From Sulfurimonas sp. HSL-3221 (GTDB taxonomy: Bacteria; Campylobacterota; Campylobacteria; Campylobacterales; Sulfurimonadaceae), in NCBI RefSeq assembly GCF_021044585.1, contig NZ_CP087998.1:2046001-2110000 (forward strand): a DNA stretch of 64,000 nt, written 5' to 3'. Shown one piece after another: positions 26,462 to 34,295 of this stretch (the stretch's first letter is position 1; each line of letters starts with the position of its first letter). The position numbers and the translations under genes were made by a program. The notes beneath the pieces are model-generated. The model worked only from the letters and a program-made list of their open reading frames with translations. It searched no databases and was not told the DNA's origin.

Positions 26462-26869
26462 TTAGGATGCAGCTTTCTCTTTGGCGATCGCATCGAGCAC
26501 GCCGTTAATGAACTTGGGAGACTGTTCCGTACCGAAGGCTTTGGCCACCTCAATCGCCTCGTTGATCACGACAGCGGAGTCCAGATCGCTGTGAAGCGCC
26601 TCGTAGGCTCCCAGACGGAGTGTCGCCCGTTCAATAGAACCCAAACGGTCGAAATCCCACTCCTTAAGGTGTTTGACAATCGCTTCGTCCACCTCTTCCA
26701 GATGCGCCATAACCCCGTCAAAGAGCGTCAGGGCAAAATCCTTCTGCTTGTTGCGGATCTTCTTCTCTTCGAGAATCTCATCGGTATGGTCGGCAATCGC
26801 ACCGTTACCGAGGTCATAGGCATACAGCAGGCTGACGACCGCCATGCGTGCGTGGTGACGTGTCGCCAT
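26462..26869 (-). CDS. nusB: Transcription antitermination protein NusB
   Basis: 135 residues, all-helical NusB fold; with NusE it binds boxA in rRNA leaders to prevent premature termination. Recognisable blocks are RHHARMAVVSLLYAYD near the start and VVINEAIEVAKAFGTEQSPKF (kept here under its key residues INEA and KAFG) near the end. Its ATG shares a base with the ribH stop (TAATG), so it is translated with ribH. kdsA-ribH-nusB in this order is the same as at the start of the Helicobacter pylori genome numbering. Confidence 0.94.
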   Translation of the reverse strand: MATRHHARMAVVSLLYAYDLGNGAIADHTDEILEEKKIRNKQKDFALTLFDGVMAHLEEVDEAIVKHLKEWDFDRLGSIERATLRLGAYEALHSDLDSAVVINEAIEVAKAFGTEQSPKFINGVLDAIAKEKAAS

Positions 26870-27339
26870 TACGCCTCGATCTCCGCGTACAGGTTCAGCA
26901 TCTCAATGACCGTCGTCATCGCTTCGAAACCTTTGTTCCCCGCCTTCGTACCGGCGCGTTCGATCGCCTGTTCGATCGTATCGGTCGTCAGCAGGCCGAA
27001 AGCGACCGGCTTGGCGTACTTGAGCGACACCGTCGCGATCCCCTTGGTTGCCTCCGCAGAGACATAATCAAAATGCGGTGTCGCACCGCGGATCACGGCA
27101 CCCAGCGCACAGACGGCGTCGTACTTGCCGGTGGCAAGCAGGCGTTCCGTCGCCATCGGCAGTTCAAACGCGCCCGGGACCAGCACAAGATCCAGCTCCG
27201 CGTCATTTCCGCCGTGGCGGGCATAGGCGTCTTTGGCGCCTTCGACCAGGCGGTCGGTGATCAGGTGGTTGAAACGCGCCGCGATAATGGCAACTTTCTT
27301 GTCCGTGGGGACTTGCAGTTTTCCCTCGATTACTTGCAT
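26869..27339 (-). CDS. ribH: 6,7-dimethyl-8-ribityllumazine synthase
   Basis: 156 residues; joins 5-amino-6-ribitylaminouracil with dihydroxybutanone phosphate in riboflavin synthesis. Family motifs: [40 protein letters not shown]. The start at 27339 follows AAGGAG at good spacing; a longer open frame upstream is ignored because it overlaps kdsA out of frame. It lies 41 bases after kdsA and is coupled to nusB. Confidence 0.95.
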   Translation of the reverse strand: MQVIEGKLQVPTDKKVAIIAARFNHLITDRLVEGAKDAYARHGGNDAELDLVLVPGAFELPMATERLLATGKYDAVCALGAVIRGATPHFDYVSAEATKGIATVSLKYAKPVAFGLLTTDTIEQAIERAGTKAGNKGFEAMTTVIEMLNLYAEIEA

Positions 27340-27380
27340 CTTTCTTTCTCCTTGTTTAACTTTCTTCCGTGCCGCTTCGC

Positions 27381-28178
27381 CTAACGGCTGCACGCCTCGA
27401 TGGCGAGCAGTGTTTCCGTCAGCTGCTTCAGTCCTTCGAGCGTGATCATATTCGGGCCGTCGCTCAGGGCGCACGAAGGGTCGAAGTGGGTTTCGAAAAA
27501 GAAACCGTCGACGCCGACAGCGGCCGCCGCTTTCGCTAGATAGGGTACCATCGAGCTGTCACCGCCGGTCTTTCCGCCGCCGCTGCCGGGCATCTGTACC
27601 GAGTGCGTCGCATCGAAAACGACCGGAGCAAACTCGCGCATGATCACCGGTGAGCGCATGTCCACGACGAGGTTGCCGTAGCCGAAACTCGAACCGCGTT
27701 CGGTGAGAAGCACCTTGTGCTTTTTCGCATTCTCATACCCCACCTCATCGCAGCCGCGGGTCTTGAGGACTTTCAGGACAGAGTAGCGCATATCCGCGGG
27801 GTTCATGAACTGTCCCTTTTTGATGTTGACGATACGGTCCGTTTTTGCCGCGGCGACGAGCAGGTCTGTCTGGCGGCAGAGAAACGCCGGGATCTGGATA
27901 ATATCCGCGACTTCCGCCGTCGGTGCCACCTGGTAGGACTCATGGACATCGGTGACGATCTTATAGCCGAAATGCTCTTTCACCTTCTGCAGCAGCCGAA
28001 GGCCCTCCTCCAGGCCCGGTCCGCGGTAGCTCTCAAGGGAGGTGCGGTTGGCCTTGTCGAAACTCGCCTTGAAATAGAAGTCGAACCGCGCATCCTCATG
28101 GTAGGGCCGCAGCGCTTCTGCGATACGGAAAAGGGATGCTTCGCTCTCAATGACACAGGGACCCGCCATTAAAATCAT
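27381..28178 (-). CDS. kdsA: 3-deoxy-8-phosphooctulonate (KDO-8-P) synthase
   Basis: 265 residues; condenses arabinose-5-phosphate and PEP to KDO-8-phosphate for the lipopolysaccharide inner core. Motifs: [10 protein letters not shown] at the start, [41 protein letters not shown]. Length is typical (about 270). The start overlaps the end of the small membrane gene by four bases, so kdsA, ribH and nusB probably form one transcript with it. Confidence 0.96.
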   Translation of the reverse strand: MILMAGPCVIESEASLFRIAEALRPYHEDARFDFYFKASFDKANRTSLESYRGPGLEEGLRLLQKVKEHFGYKIVTDVHESYQVAPTAEVADIIQIPAFLCRQTDLLVAAAKTDRIVNIKKGQFMNPADMRYSVLKVLKTRGCDEVGYENAKKHKVLLTERGSSFGYGNLVVDMRSPVIMREFAPVVFDATHSVQMPGSGGGKTGGDSSMVPYLAKAAAAVGVDGFFFETHFDPSCALSDGPNMITLEGLKQLTETLLAIEACSR

Positions 28179-28462
28179 TCGATACTCCCGTTACCCTCAA
28201 TCATCGCCTTGGATTCGACCGGCCGCATCTGCGGAGAGACGACCCGCTCTTTGTATTTGCTGTTCCCGACGGCATCGTCGAAATCGTCGACCGCCTGCTC
28301 ACGGAACTCCGTCAGGGAGTGGCCTGTTTCATGCGAGTAGACGATATATCCCAAAACAACAAGGACCAAAACCATTGTTTTCTTAGAGTTTGTCTGCCAC
28401 TGCATGTACGCCAGAATCAACAAAACGACGATTGTCCCCGGATAAAGCCATGATGCATCCAT
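28175..28462 (-). CDS. Small two-helix membrane protein before kdsA
   Basis: 95 residues: one hydrophobic helix at the N-terminus ([15 protein letters not shown]), a second at about 28-45 ([15 protein letters not shown]), then a soluble charged tail. I do not recognise the family. It heads the kdsA-ribH-nusB operon with an ATGA-type overlap and has a TATAAT box upstream. Confidence 0.7.
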   Translation of the reverse strand: MDASWLYPGTIVVLLILAYMQWQTNSKKTMVLVLVVLGYIVYSHETGHSLTEFREQAVDDFDDAVGNSKYKERVVSPQMRPVESKAMIEGNGSIE

Positions 28463-28507
28463 GATGTACCCTTTTCGTGCTCGGCAGTGCCGCCGAAAAT
28501 AAATAGG

Positions 28508-28530
28508 ATTATACCAGAGGTTGTTAACAA
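28508..28530 (-). promoter_or_regulatory. -10 box and palindrome before the kdsA operon
   Basis: Minus-strand TATAAT at 28508-28513, about 45 bases before the small membrane gene. Eight bases further upstream is a 10-base palindrome TTGTTAACAA (28521-28530), inside the promoter region, which could bind a dimeric regulator. Confidence 0.4.
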
Positions 28531-28532
28531 AT

Positions 28533-28550
28533 CCGGCATTGTGCTGCCGG
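28533..28550 (-). terminator. Hairpin after the DjlA-like gene
   Basis: CCGGCA and TGCCGG pair around a 6-base loop, 15 bases past the stop of the DjlA-like gene on the minus strand, followed by ATTTGTT. It is a weak intrinsic terminator candidate. Confidence 0.45.
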
Positions 28551-28564
28551 TGTAAGGCACACGA

Positions 28565-29311
28565 CTACCGCGACGCCTTGATCGTTTCATAAGCAGCATT
28601 GATCTGCTGCATCTTCTGCGTAGCCTCGGCCATATACGCCTCATCCGCCCCTTTTGCCTTCATAAGGTCGGGATGATACTGCTTCACCAGAGCACGATAC
28701 TTCTTCTTGATACTCTCCATCGCTTCACCCTCTTCCGCGCCCAGCAGCGTGTACGCCTCCTGCAGAGTGGTACGGGTCGGCCCCGTTTTGTAGATCTGCG
28801 CGAACTGGGCCATGATCGCCTCGACCTGGTCCGGTGCGATCTGCAAAAACGCCGCGATCTTGGTCAGCAGATTCTCTTCGTTTCGGCTGAGCTCCCCGTC
28901 AACGAAGGCGAGATTGACAAGAAATGAGAACATCCCCAGACGCTGCTGCGGGTGGCGCACGGTCGCATAGGCCAGGCGCTGCGCAATCGCATCCGCATTG
29001 AAGCGCTGCTCCTTTTCACGGTTGAAAATCGATTTGAGCTCTTCACGGACCATCTGCGGGTCCGGAAACGCGTTGGCGATATCCGTGAAGGTGTTTCCGA
29101 TCAGTTCCGCCTCCAGGGTGTCAACCCGGCCGTCGGCTTTGGCCACCTTTGCCATCAATGCGACAAAAAGCCCCAGCTCGGAGTTGCGCACCACTTCGGA
29201 GGTCACGGGACCTCTCCCGGTCGCTTCCGCCCGGTACTGGTAGCGACCATAGCTTCTGAAAACCCAGACGAGAAAGAGCCCCACAAACAGGTAAAAAATC
29301 AGTGATCCCAT
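28565..29311 (-). CDS. DjlA-like membrane-anchored J-domain co-chaperone
   Basis: 248 residues: one N-terminal membrane helix (LIFYLFVGLFLVWVF), a TerB-like helical domain in the middle (VALMAKVAKADGRVD, LVNLAFVDGELSRNEE) and a C-terminal J domain with the HPD tripeptide in VKQYHPDLMKAKG that stimulates DnaK. The domain order matches DjlA, though DjlA is usually slightly longer. The first codons overlap the end of the preceding membrane protein gene by 13 bases. Confidence 0.88.
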   Translation of the reverse strand: MGSLIFYLFVGLFLVWVFRSYGRYQYRAEATGRGPVTSEVVRNSELGLFVALMAKVAKADGRVDTLEAELIGNTFTDIANAFPDPQMVREELKSIFNREKEQRFNADAIAQRLAYATVRHPQQRLGMFSFLVNLAFVDGELSRNEENLLTKIAAFLQIAPDQVEAIMAQFAQIYKTGPTRTTLQEAYTLLGAEEGEAMESIKKKYRALVKQYHPDLMKAKGADEAYMAEATQKMQQINAAYETIKASR

Positions 29312-29793
29312 ACGCTATCTCCCTCCACATCGATCTCGATGCCGACGATCCGATCGCACGGCACGATCAGCGTCTTTTTGGGCGCACTGACCACATAAAA
29401 CCACCGGCTCTCCGCCATCAGCGCCTCGTCATACTCCCCCGTGCGTTTGACGTCTTCGGTCTCCATCCGGCGCAGAACGACCCCGGTAGAAAATCCCTGC
29501 CGGTAATCATCGGCCGCCGTATCGACATCCGCGAACTCCACCCGGTCGGCGGTGCGGATAAGACGGCAACGGTTCTTGCGGGCCCATCCTCGCACGCCGA
29601 ACCAGAGTGTGACCATCCCAAGAAGCGCCACGCCCCCGGCGGCCACCGTGTACGTGAAAGCGACGGCGGCGACAAAGATCGTCAACGCTCCCCAGACAAC
29701 AAATGCCGCTTCGTCGATTTTTTCAAAAGCGATGACCCGGAATGCCAATACGAGCGTCCGCAAGTACTGCAGCCACGCCAGGAGTTTAGCCAT
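29299..29793 (-). CDS. Hypothetical membrane protein between phosphoribosyltransferase and DjlA-like genes
   Basis: 164 residues with two hydrophobic helices (about 33-50 and 52-68) and a soluble C-terminal half. The ATG at 29793 lies inside the end of the phosphoribosyltransferase gene; a TTG one codon earlier is also open. I do not recognise a domain. Overlaps at both ends place it in one transcript with its neighbours. Confidence 0.65.
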   Translation of the reverse strand: MAKLLAWLQYLRTLVLAFRVIAFEKIDEAAFVVWGALTIFVAAVAFTYTVAAGGVALLGMVTLWFGVRGWARKNRCRLIRTADRVEFADVDTAADDYRQGFSTGVVLRRMETEDVKRTGEYDEALMAESRWFYVVSAPKKTLIVPCDRIVGIEIDVEGDSVWDH

Positions 29794-30226
29794 CAAAACG
29801 GTCCCAGAAAAATTCGATCCACTCCGTCGCTTCCCGGCAGCTGAAATCGGGTTGCTCGCAGGCGGTGGGCTTGGACCACGGCGCGGCGCATTTGATCGTG
29901 CTTTGCGGATAGCGCTCCCGAAGGTAGGCCTTCACCTGCTGCAGGGTTTTGCCCGAGTCAACGATGTCATCGACGATCAGGATCCGCCGGAAGGTTCCGC
30001 CGGGGCAATCGCCGTCGATGGTGACCGTTTCGCGCTGGGAGGCGTCATCGTAGGACGCCACCCGCAGCAGGCCGATGTTGCGGACATCCAGGCCGTATCC
30101 GAGCAGCTGCGCCCCCATCATGCCGCCGCGCGCAAGCGCCACGATCATATCCGGCGCGTAGGCACGGCAGGCGGGGAGCAGGGAACGCATGTCCGCTTCG
30201 AAAGCCTCATAACTGTAATAAAACAT
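29786..30226 (-). CDS. Hypoxanthine/xanthine-type phosphoribosyltransferase
   Basis: 146 residues of the type I phosphoribosyltransferase fold. The PRPP-binding loop is RILIVDDIVDSGKT, and IVALARGGMMGAQLLGYGL supplies the N-terminal loop. It resembles short purine (Gpt/Hpt-like) salvage enzymes, but substrate choice cannot be read from the sequence. A perfect TATAAT ends just six bases before the ATG with no ribosome site between, so translation may be leaderless. First gene of a set continuing into the membrane protein and the DjlA-like gene. Confidence 0.82.
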   Translation of the reverse strand: MFYYSYEAFEADMRSLLPACRAYAPDMIVALARGGMMGAQLLGYGLDVRNIGLLRVASYDDASQRETVTIDGDCPGGTFRRILIVDDIVDSGKTLQQVKAYLRERYPQSTIKCAAPWSKPTACEQPDFSCREATEWIEFFWDRFDG

Positions 30227-30232
30227 GGCCGC

Positions 30233-30238
30233 ATTATA
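30233..30238 (-). promoter_or_regulatory. TATAAT six bases from the start codon (probable leaderless promoter)
   Basis: Minus-strand TATAAT, then GCGGCC, then ATG of the phosphoribosyltransferase gene. Transcription starting at the usual distance would begin on the start codon itself. Confidence 0.5.
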
Positions 30239-30292
30239 CCACTAAAGCCCCCCTTTACCCATGCATTGCTACCATGACGAAAAGGGAGTTTT

Positions 30293-31237
30293 ATGCGCTT
30301 GAATTTCTTGGCTCTTTTGACGGTCACCCTCCTCTTTTCGGGCTGCCTGACACCGACAACCCCCGAAGTCCCCGCCTGGGTCGAACACCCGCCGCCGCCG
30401 ACGGCAACAACGCTCTACGGTGTCTCCGTTGCTAAAAGCAAAGAAGAGGCGCATATCTCCGCCCTCGGCAATATCGCTACCACCATGCTCAGGGGCGCGG
30501 AACCGGCCCTTGAGCAGCGCGTCCGGGATGTCACTGAGCGCAGCCAGACCGCAGCCGCGATGCGTACGGTACTCCGGGAAATCGACTATCCGGGTGTTAC
30601 CGTCAAAGAAGAGGCGGAGATGGGAGAGGATCATGCGGTCTTGATCACCATGCCGCGCAGCGTTTTCGCCGCACAGATCGATGATCGGCTCAAAGCGCAC
30701 CGTCAAACGATCGAAGCGCACCTGCCTTCCGACGACGCCCCGCTTTTCGAGCAATTGGGCAGGCTTGGCGCTGCCCATGAAGAGAAACCGATGCTGCTGG
30801 CGGAGGTATTGCTCCTCGAAACGGCCGACCCGGCGGCCGACACGAAACCCTACTACGCGTTTATGGAAAAAACGGATGCGGCGTACAACGCCCTGAAATT
30901 CGGCGTAGCCATCAGCGTCATCAGCGATGCGGAGGCGATCGTCTACGTTGATACCGTGGAGCAGACCCTGCGCTCCGAGGGGATGACACCGACAGGCAAT
31001 CGTATCGGTCTGCTTCTGCTGCATGCCGACAGCCAGCAGGAACGGCGCAATGGCGTGTTTAACGTGACCATGCGTGTCCGGCTCGAATCCGTCGCGAAGG
31101 GCGAGCGGCTCGCACAAAACGAGTTTTTCCTGGAAGCCGTGTCGCCGCAGAGTTTCAGCGATGCCAAACGCCGCACCGCCGAAGCCCTCAAAGCACGTCT
31201 GCGGGAGCTGGGTCTGTTTCGTACACTCGGGTTTTAG
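30293..31237 (+). CDS. LPP20-family lipoprotein
   Basis: 314 residues with a lipoprotein signal peptide ending in the lipobox LLFSGC. The region after it (YGVSVAKSKEEAHISALGNIA) resembles the LPP20 domain, in which a short loop-and-helix module follows a plain start; LPP20 is a membrane-associated lipoprotein of Helicobacter. The remaining C-terminal two thirds have no motif I recognise and look like mixed alpha/beta. The start has AAAAGGGAG upstream. Not linked in an operon to its neighbours. Confidence 0.75.
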   Translation: MRLNFLALLTVTLLFSGCLTPTTPEVPAWVEHPPPPTATTLYGVSVAKSKEEAHISALGNIATTMLRGAEPALEQRVRDVTERSQTAAAMRTVLREIDYPGVTVKEEAEMGEDHAVLITMPRSVFAAQIDDRLKAHRQTIEAHLPSDDAPLFEQLGRLGAAHEEKPMLLAEVLLLETADPAADTKPYYAFMEKTDAAYNALKFGVAISVISDAEAIVYVDTVEQTLRSEGMTPTGNRIGLLLLHADSQQERRNGVFNVTMRVRLESVAKGERLAQNEFFLEAVSPQSFSDAKRRTAEALKARLRELGLFRTLGF

Positions 31238-31253
31238 TATCCGCTAACGCCGT

Positions 31254-31658
31254 TTACTCCTCCCCGAAATAGTGTTCCCGTTCGGGCTCATGTGCCCGAA
31301 GACGGTTGAACGCTTCATTGTTTCCGCTGCTCCGTGCGCTGTTCAGCGCTTTGCGCCACTCCCGCCGGGCTTCCATATATGCAATCCTGCCCCGCTGCCG
31401 GCTCGCACGCCGTTCTTCGGCGACCATGCGGTTATAGGCTCTCTCCTCTTCCCTGAGGGCGGGGACCTCCGGGGGCAGGTCAGATACGATCTGTTCCGGC
31501 AGGGCGTCCGCTGCCGGCGATGGTGGTGGCGACACCGCCTCGAACGAGGTCGGCACGGCGAGTTTTCCGTCAACCGGGGCATTTGGATGCCCCTCCATCC
31601 GTCCCGCCGCCAGGAAGGCAACGGTCATGACACCCGAGGCCAAAATAATCCAGCGCAT
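31254..31658 (-). CDS. Small secreted Pro/Arg-rich protein
   Basis: 134 residues: an N-terminal signal sequence or anchor (WIILASGVMTVAFLAAG), a proline-rich middle and an Arg/Glu-rich helical C-terminal half. No family recognised. The start follows GAGGGAG, 12 bases after the stop of the lipoprotein gene upstream, so they are co-transcribed. Likely periplasmic (inference). Confidence 0.6.
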   Translation of the reverse strand: MRWIILASGVMTVAFLAAGRMEGHPNAPVDGKLAVPTSFEAVSPPPSPAADALPEQIVSDLPPEVPALREEERAYNRMVAEERRASRQRGRIAYMEARREWRKALNSARSSGNNEAFNRLRAHEPEREHYFGEE

Positions 31659-31670
31659 CGCTCACTCCCT

Positions 31671-32858
31671 CTAGCTTGTCGGATCGCCGTCACAGTCCCA
31701 GTCTTTCGGGTCCAGCGGTCTTTCTGTCGCCCCCGGGTAGATCAGTGCGTTCGTGTCGTCGCAGTCAGGGGACCAGTCTTGGGTATAGAAGCCGTCACCG
31801 TCACTGTCGGTGCCGATCGGGACCAGGGCCGGAGCATACCAGGTCGTGGACGACCCGTTCTCCGACATCACCTCGAGGTAATAGGTCTGCGTCGTTGCAA
31901 TCCCCCCGGCATCCGGCGTGCTCATCTCGATAATGCCCCCCGGGCCTTTCGAATCGGTAATCCCCAGGGCCGCCCCGCCGTTATCGAGCAGTGCGGTCTG
32001 CAGCCCCGCTGGCCCCTGTGAATAATCCACGATATAGGCCGCACCGTGCGGCGGGAGCGTCACCTTGTAGTAGTCGGTGTCGTTTCCCGGATCGATCGTA
32101 TGGGCCAGGGTGTAGAGCGCACTTTGATAGATGATCTCGCCGACTGCGCTTTTGGTGCTGTAGATCGTCGTCGCTCCGCCCAACGTGCCATCCGGCTCGA
32201 AACCGTCGGTGCCGCTCGGGGCATCCGCCCCCGAACAATCTTCATCGATCCCGTTGCCGGCGATTTCGTTTGCGTACGGGTAGACGGCGTTATTGCTGTC
32301 GTTGCAGTCAAAGGTGGCGGAGTAGCCGTCGTTATCACTGTCGACAAAGAGCCGTACGCCGAGCTGATAACTGGCCATATCGTATGCATAAAACGAGTAG
32401 ACATGGATCAGGTAGTTCCCCGTTTCCGTAATCGTGATCTGATCAATATTGCTGTCAAAGGAGAGGAAATTGTCGTTTGACGCTACCAGCGTCACCCCAT
32501 CGGCTTTATAAAGTTCGATCACCGTGTCGGCCGTATAGTTCAGGTTCGTCGCGAAGAGTTCGTAAGTGTTGCCCGACACTAAGGCAACCTTTACCCAGTC
32601 CTCGTCCCCCTGCGGATAGATCGTGCGCGTCTGCAGTCCCCCGACCAAGATACTGCTGGGTTGGTCTTTTGTATTGTCGCCGGCGCTGCCTTCAAATCCG
32701 TCAGCGGCCGTCGGGAAGGCGGCGGCGATGATAACGCCCCCGCCTCCGCCACCGCCGCCACTACTCGCATCCGCCGTGTCGCTCTTGACCTTGCAGCCTC
32801 CGGCCATCAGTGCGATCGCCGCAAGCAGAACGATTCCTTTCTCTTTCATGGTTTTCAT
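31671..32858 (-). CDS. Lipoprotein with repeated Asp/Cys metal-binding motifs (MopE-like)
   Basis: 395 residues from the ATG behind AAGGAGG. Lipobox LMAGGC, then a run of eight glycines. Two calcium/metal-type repeats are visible: DSDNDGYSATFDCND with GNGIDEDC, and DSDGDGFYTQDW with SPDCDD, a pattern known as the 'putative metal-binding motif' in MopE-like surface proteins. Two pre-peptidase-like beta domains (around DEDWVKVALVSGNTYELFA and DTDYYKVTLP) lie before and between them. Cell-surface or outer-membrane location is inferred; ligand unknown. It is followed at once by a small secreted protein gene. Confidence 0.75.
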   Translation of the reverse strand: MKTMKEKGIVLLAAIALMAGGCKVKSDTADASSGGGGGGGGVIIAAAFPTAADGFEGSAGDNTKDQPSSILVGGLQTRTIYPQGDEDWVKVALVSGNTYELFATNLNYTADTVIELYKADGVTLVASNDNFLSFDSNIDQITITETGNYLIHVYSFYAYDMASYQLGVRLFVDSDNDGYSATFDCNDSNNAVYPYANEIAGNGIDEDCSGADAPSGTDGFEPDGTLGGATTIYSTKSAVGEIIYQSALYTLAHTIDPGNDTDYYKVTLPPHGAAYIVDYSQGPAGLQTALLDNGGAALGITDSKGPGGIIEMSTPDAGGIATTQTYYLEVMSENGSSTTWYAPALVPIGTDSDGDGFYTQDWSPDCDDTNALIYPGATERPLDPKDWDCDGDPTS

Positions 32859-32982
32859 CACTCCCTCCTTCTTATTCTTGACAGGGAAAAACGTGAATTA
32901 AAACCATCTTACAACGCGCCGCCTTTCGCTTCACGGCGGAGAAAATAACTAGCTGTTAAAATTCAAATGCATTAAATAATCA

Positions 32983-33001
32983 CAAAAAATAGTTTTTTTT
33001 G
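32983..33001 (-). terminator. AT-only hairpin after the Pif1-like gene
   Basis: CAAAAAA and TTTTTTG pair around a 5-base loop just past the helicase stop, in a 70-base AT-rich patch with T-runs on both sides. It is weak as a terminator because it has almost no GC pairs. Confidence 0.3.
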
Positions 33002-33008
33002 AAAAAAA

Positions 33009-34265
33009 TTATTCGTGACCAAACCCCAGCGCCTTGGGGTGGACGAAAGCGAGGTTTGCCCAGTTCACGCGCGGCTGTTTCAGAATCAGACTGTGGGGCG
33101 AGACCGCCCGCGAGAGGGCGACGTAGAACTGCGAGGGGGCGAAGATCTCCGTCGTGTCGATGACCAGATCGCCGATACTCATCCCCTGGGACTTGTGAAT
33201 GGTAATGGCAAATGCGAGGACGATCGGGAACTGGTAGAGGGTAAACTGCGGCACCTCGACCATCTGCTTCTCCTTCTCGACCGTGCGCTCCTCCCAACGG
33301 CTCTTCTCCGTGCCGACGCGTTCGAGTTTGACGACCGTACCGTCCTCTTTGCGGATGTGAACGTTGTCCTGTTCAAGCCGCACGACGATCCCCCGCTGGC
33401 CGTTCACGTAGTTCCAGCTGTTGCGCGTAAAGAGCACCGGCGCGCCCACCTTCAGCTCCAGTACTTCCGGGATACGGGCATCCGCCATAAAACGCTCCAC
33501 CTCCCGCGGCTGTGTCTTGGCGTCGTGGCAGACGCTCTGGGTTTCAAAGGCGTAGAGATCCCCCTCGACCGCATCAAGCTGCTCGCGGTTGTGCTCGAAG
33601 GCCGAACGGTTCGTCCCGTAGAGGAAGGTGTAACGCGAGAGGTCATCCCCCGTCGGTTTGATCAGCTCATGCAGGTAGCGGTGCTCCTCCTCCGTGACCC
33701 GGGCATGACGTACGGCGTTCAGGACCCCGTTGAATTCGGTGTCCTCACTGCGCCAGTTATGCGTCAGCGTCACCGTCTCAAAGGCAAACTGTTCCCAGCT
33801 CGGGGCCTCGAAGGCAAAACGGATTGTGCCTTTTGTGACCGGCGGAAGCTGCAGAAAATCCCCCACGGCCAGGAGTGCGCCGCCAAACCCGCACTGCAGC
33901 AGGCGCAGCCGGACCATGTCGAGCACCTCGGCACTCACCATCGAGATCTCGTCGATAACAACGAGGTCCATCGCACGCACAAGTTTGACGATCTTCTTCT
34001 TGGGGATGAGTTTCCCCCGGCGTTCGAGGTCCGTTTCACTATCGGCGATGCCCAGATCGAAAAAACTGTGCAGGGTCTGTCCGCCGATCAGGGCCGCCGC
34101 CATGCCCGTCGATGCGAGCTTGGCGACCTTTTTCCCCTCGGCACCGTAGGCGGCGATGATCTGGCGGGTCAGGGTCGTTTTGCCGGTACCGGCCCCGCCG
34201 GTGAGAAAGAGGTTCTGTCCGGATTGTAGCCCAGAGAGCAGTGCGGAAAGTGAAGTGGTTTCCAT
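33009..34265 (-). CDS. Pif1/RecD-like superfamily 1 helicase
   Basis: 418 residues. Helicase motifs: Walker A LTGGAGTGKTTL, motif II VVIDEISMVSAEVLD, LLAVGDFLQLPPV, the arginine motif THNWRS, and motif V/VI AITIHKSQGMS followed by YVALSRAVS. This set and the size fit the Pif1 family, 5'-3' helicases that unwind G-quadruplexes and forked DNA. It follows pnp after 30 bases, so it may be the last gene of the long purD-pnp transcript. Confidence 0.88.
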   Translation of the reverse strand: METTSLSALLSGLQSGQNLFLTGGAGTGKTTLTRQIIAAYGAEGKKVAKLASTGMAAALIGGQTLHSFFDLGIADSETDLERRGKLIPKKKIVKLVRAMDLVVIDEISMVSAEVLDMVRLRLLQCGFGGALLAVGDFLQLPPVTKGTIRFAFEAPSWEQFAFETVTLTHNWRSEDTEFNGVLNAVRHARVTEEEHRYLHELIKPTGDDLSRYTFLYGTNRSAFEHNREQLDAVEGDLYAFETQSVCHDAKTQPREVERFMADARIPEVLELKVGAPVLFTRNSWNYVNGQRGIVVRLEQDNVHIRKEDGTVVKLERVGTEKSRWEERTVEKEKQMVEVPQFTLYQFPIVLAFAITIHKSQGMSIGDLVIDTTEIFAPSQFYVALSRAVSPHSLILKQPRVNWANLAFVHPKALGFGHE

Positions 34266-34295
34266 GTATACGGGCCTGTCCGGCCCCGGGAGGGC

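Noticed and set aside
32740-32765. Poly-glycine coding run that could be read as a simple-sequence repeat for phase variation
   Set aside because: The eight glycine codons are not a homopolymer or a uniform repeat unit at base level, so slippage is not strongly expected.
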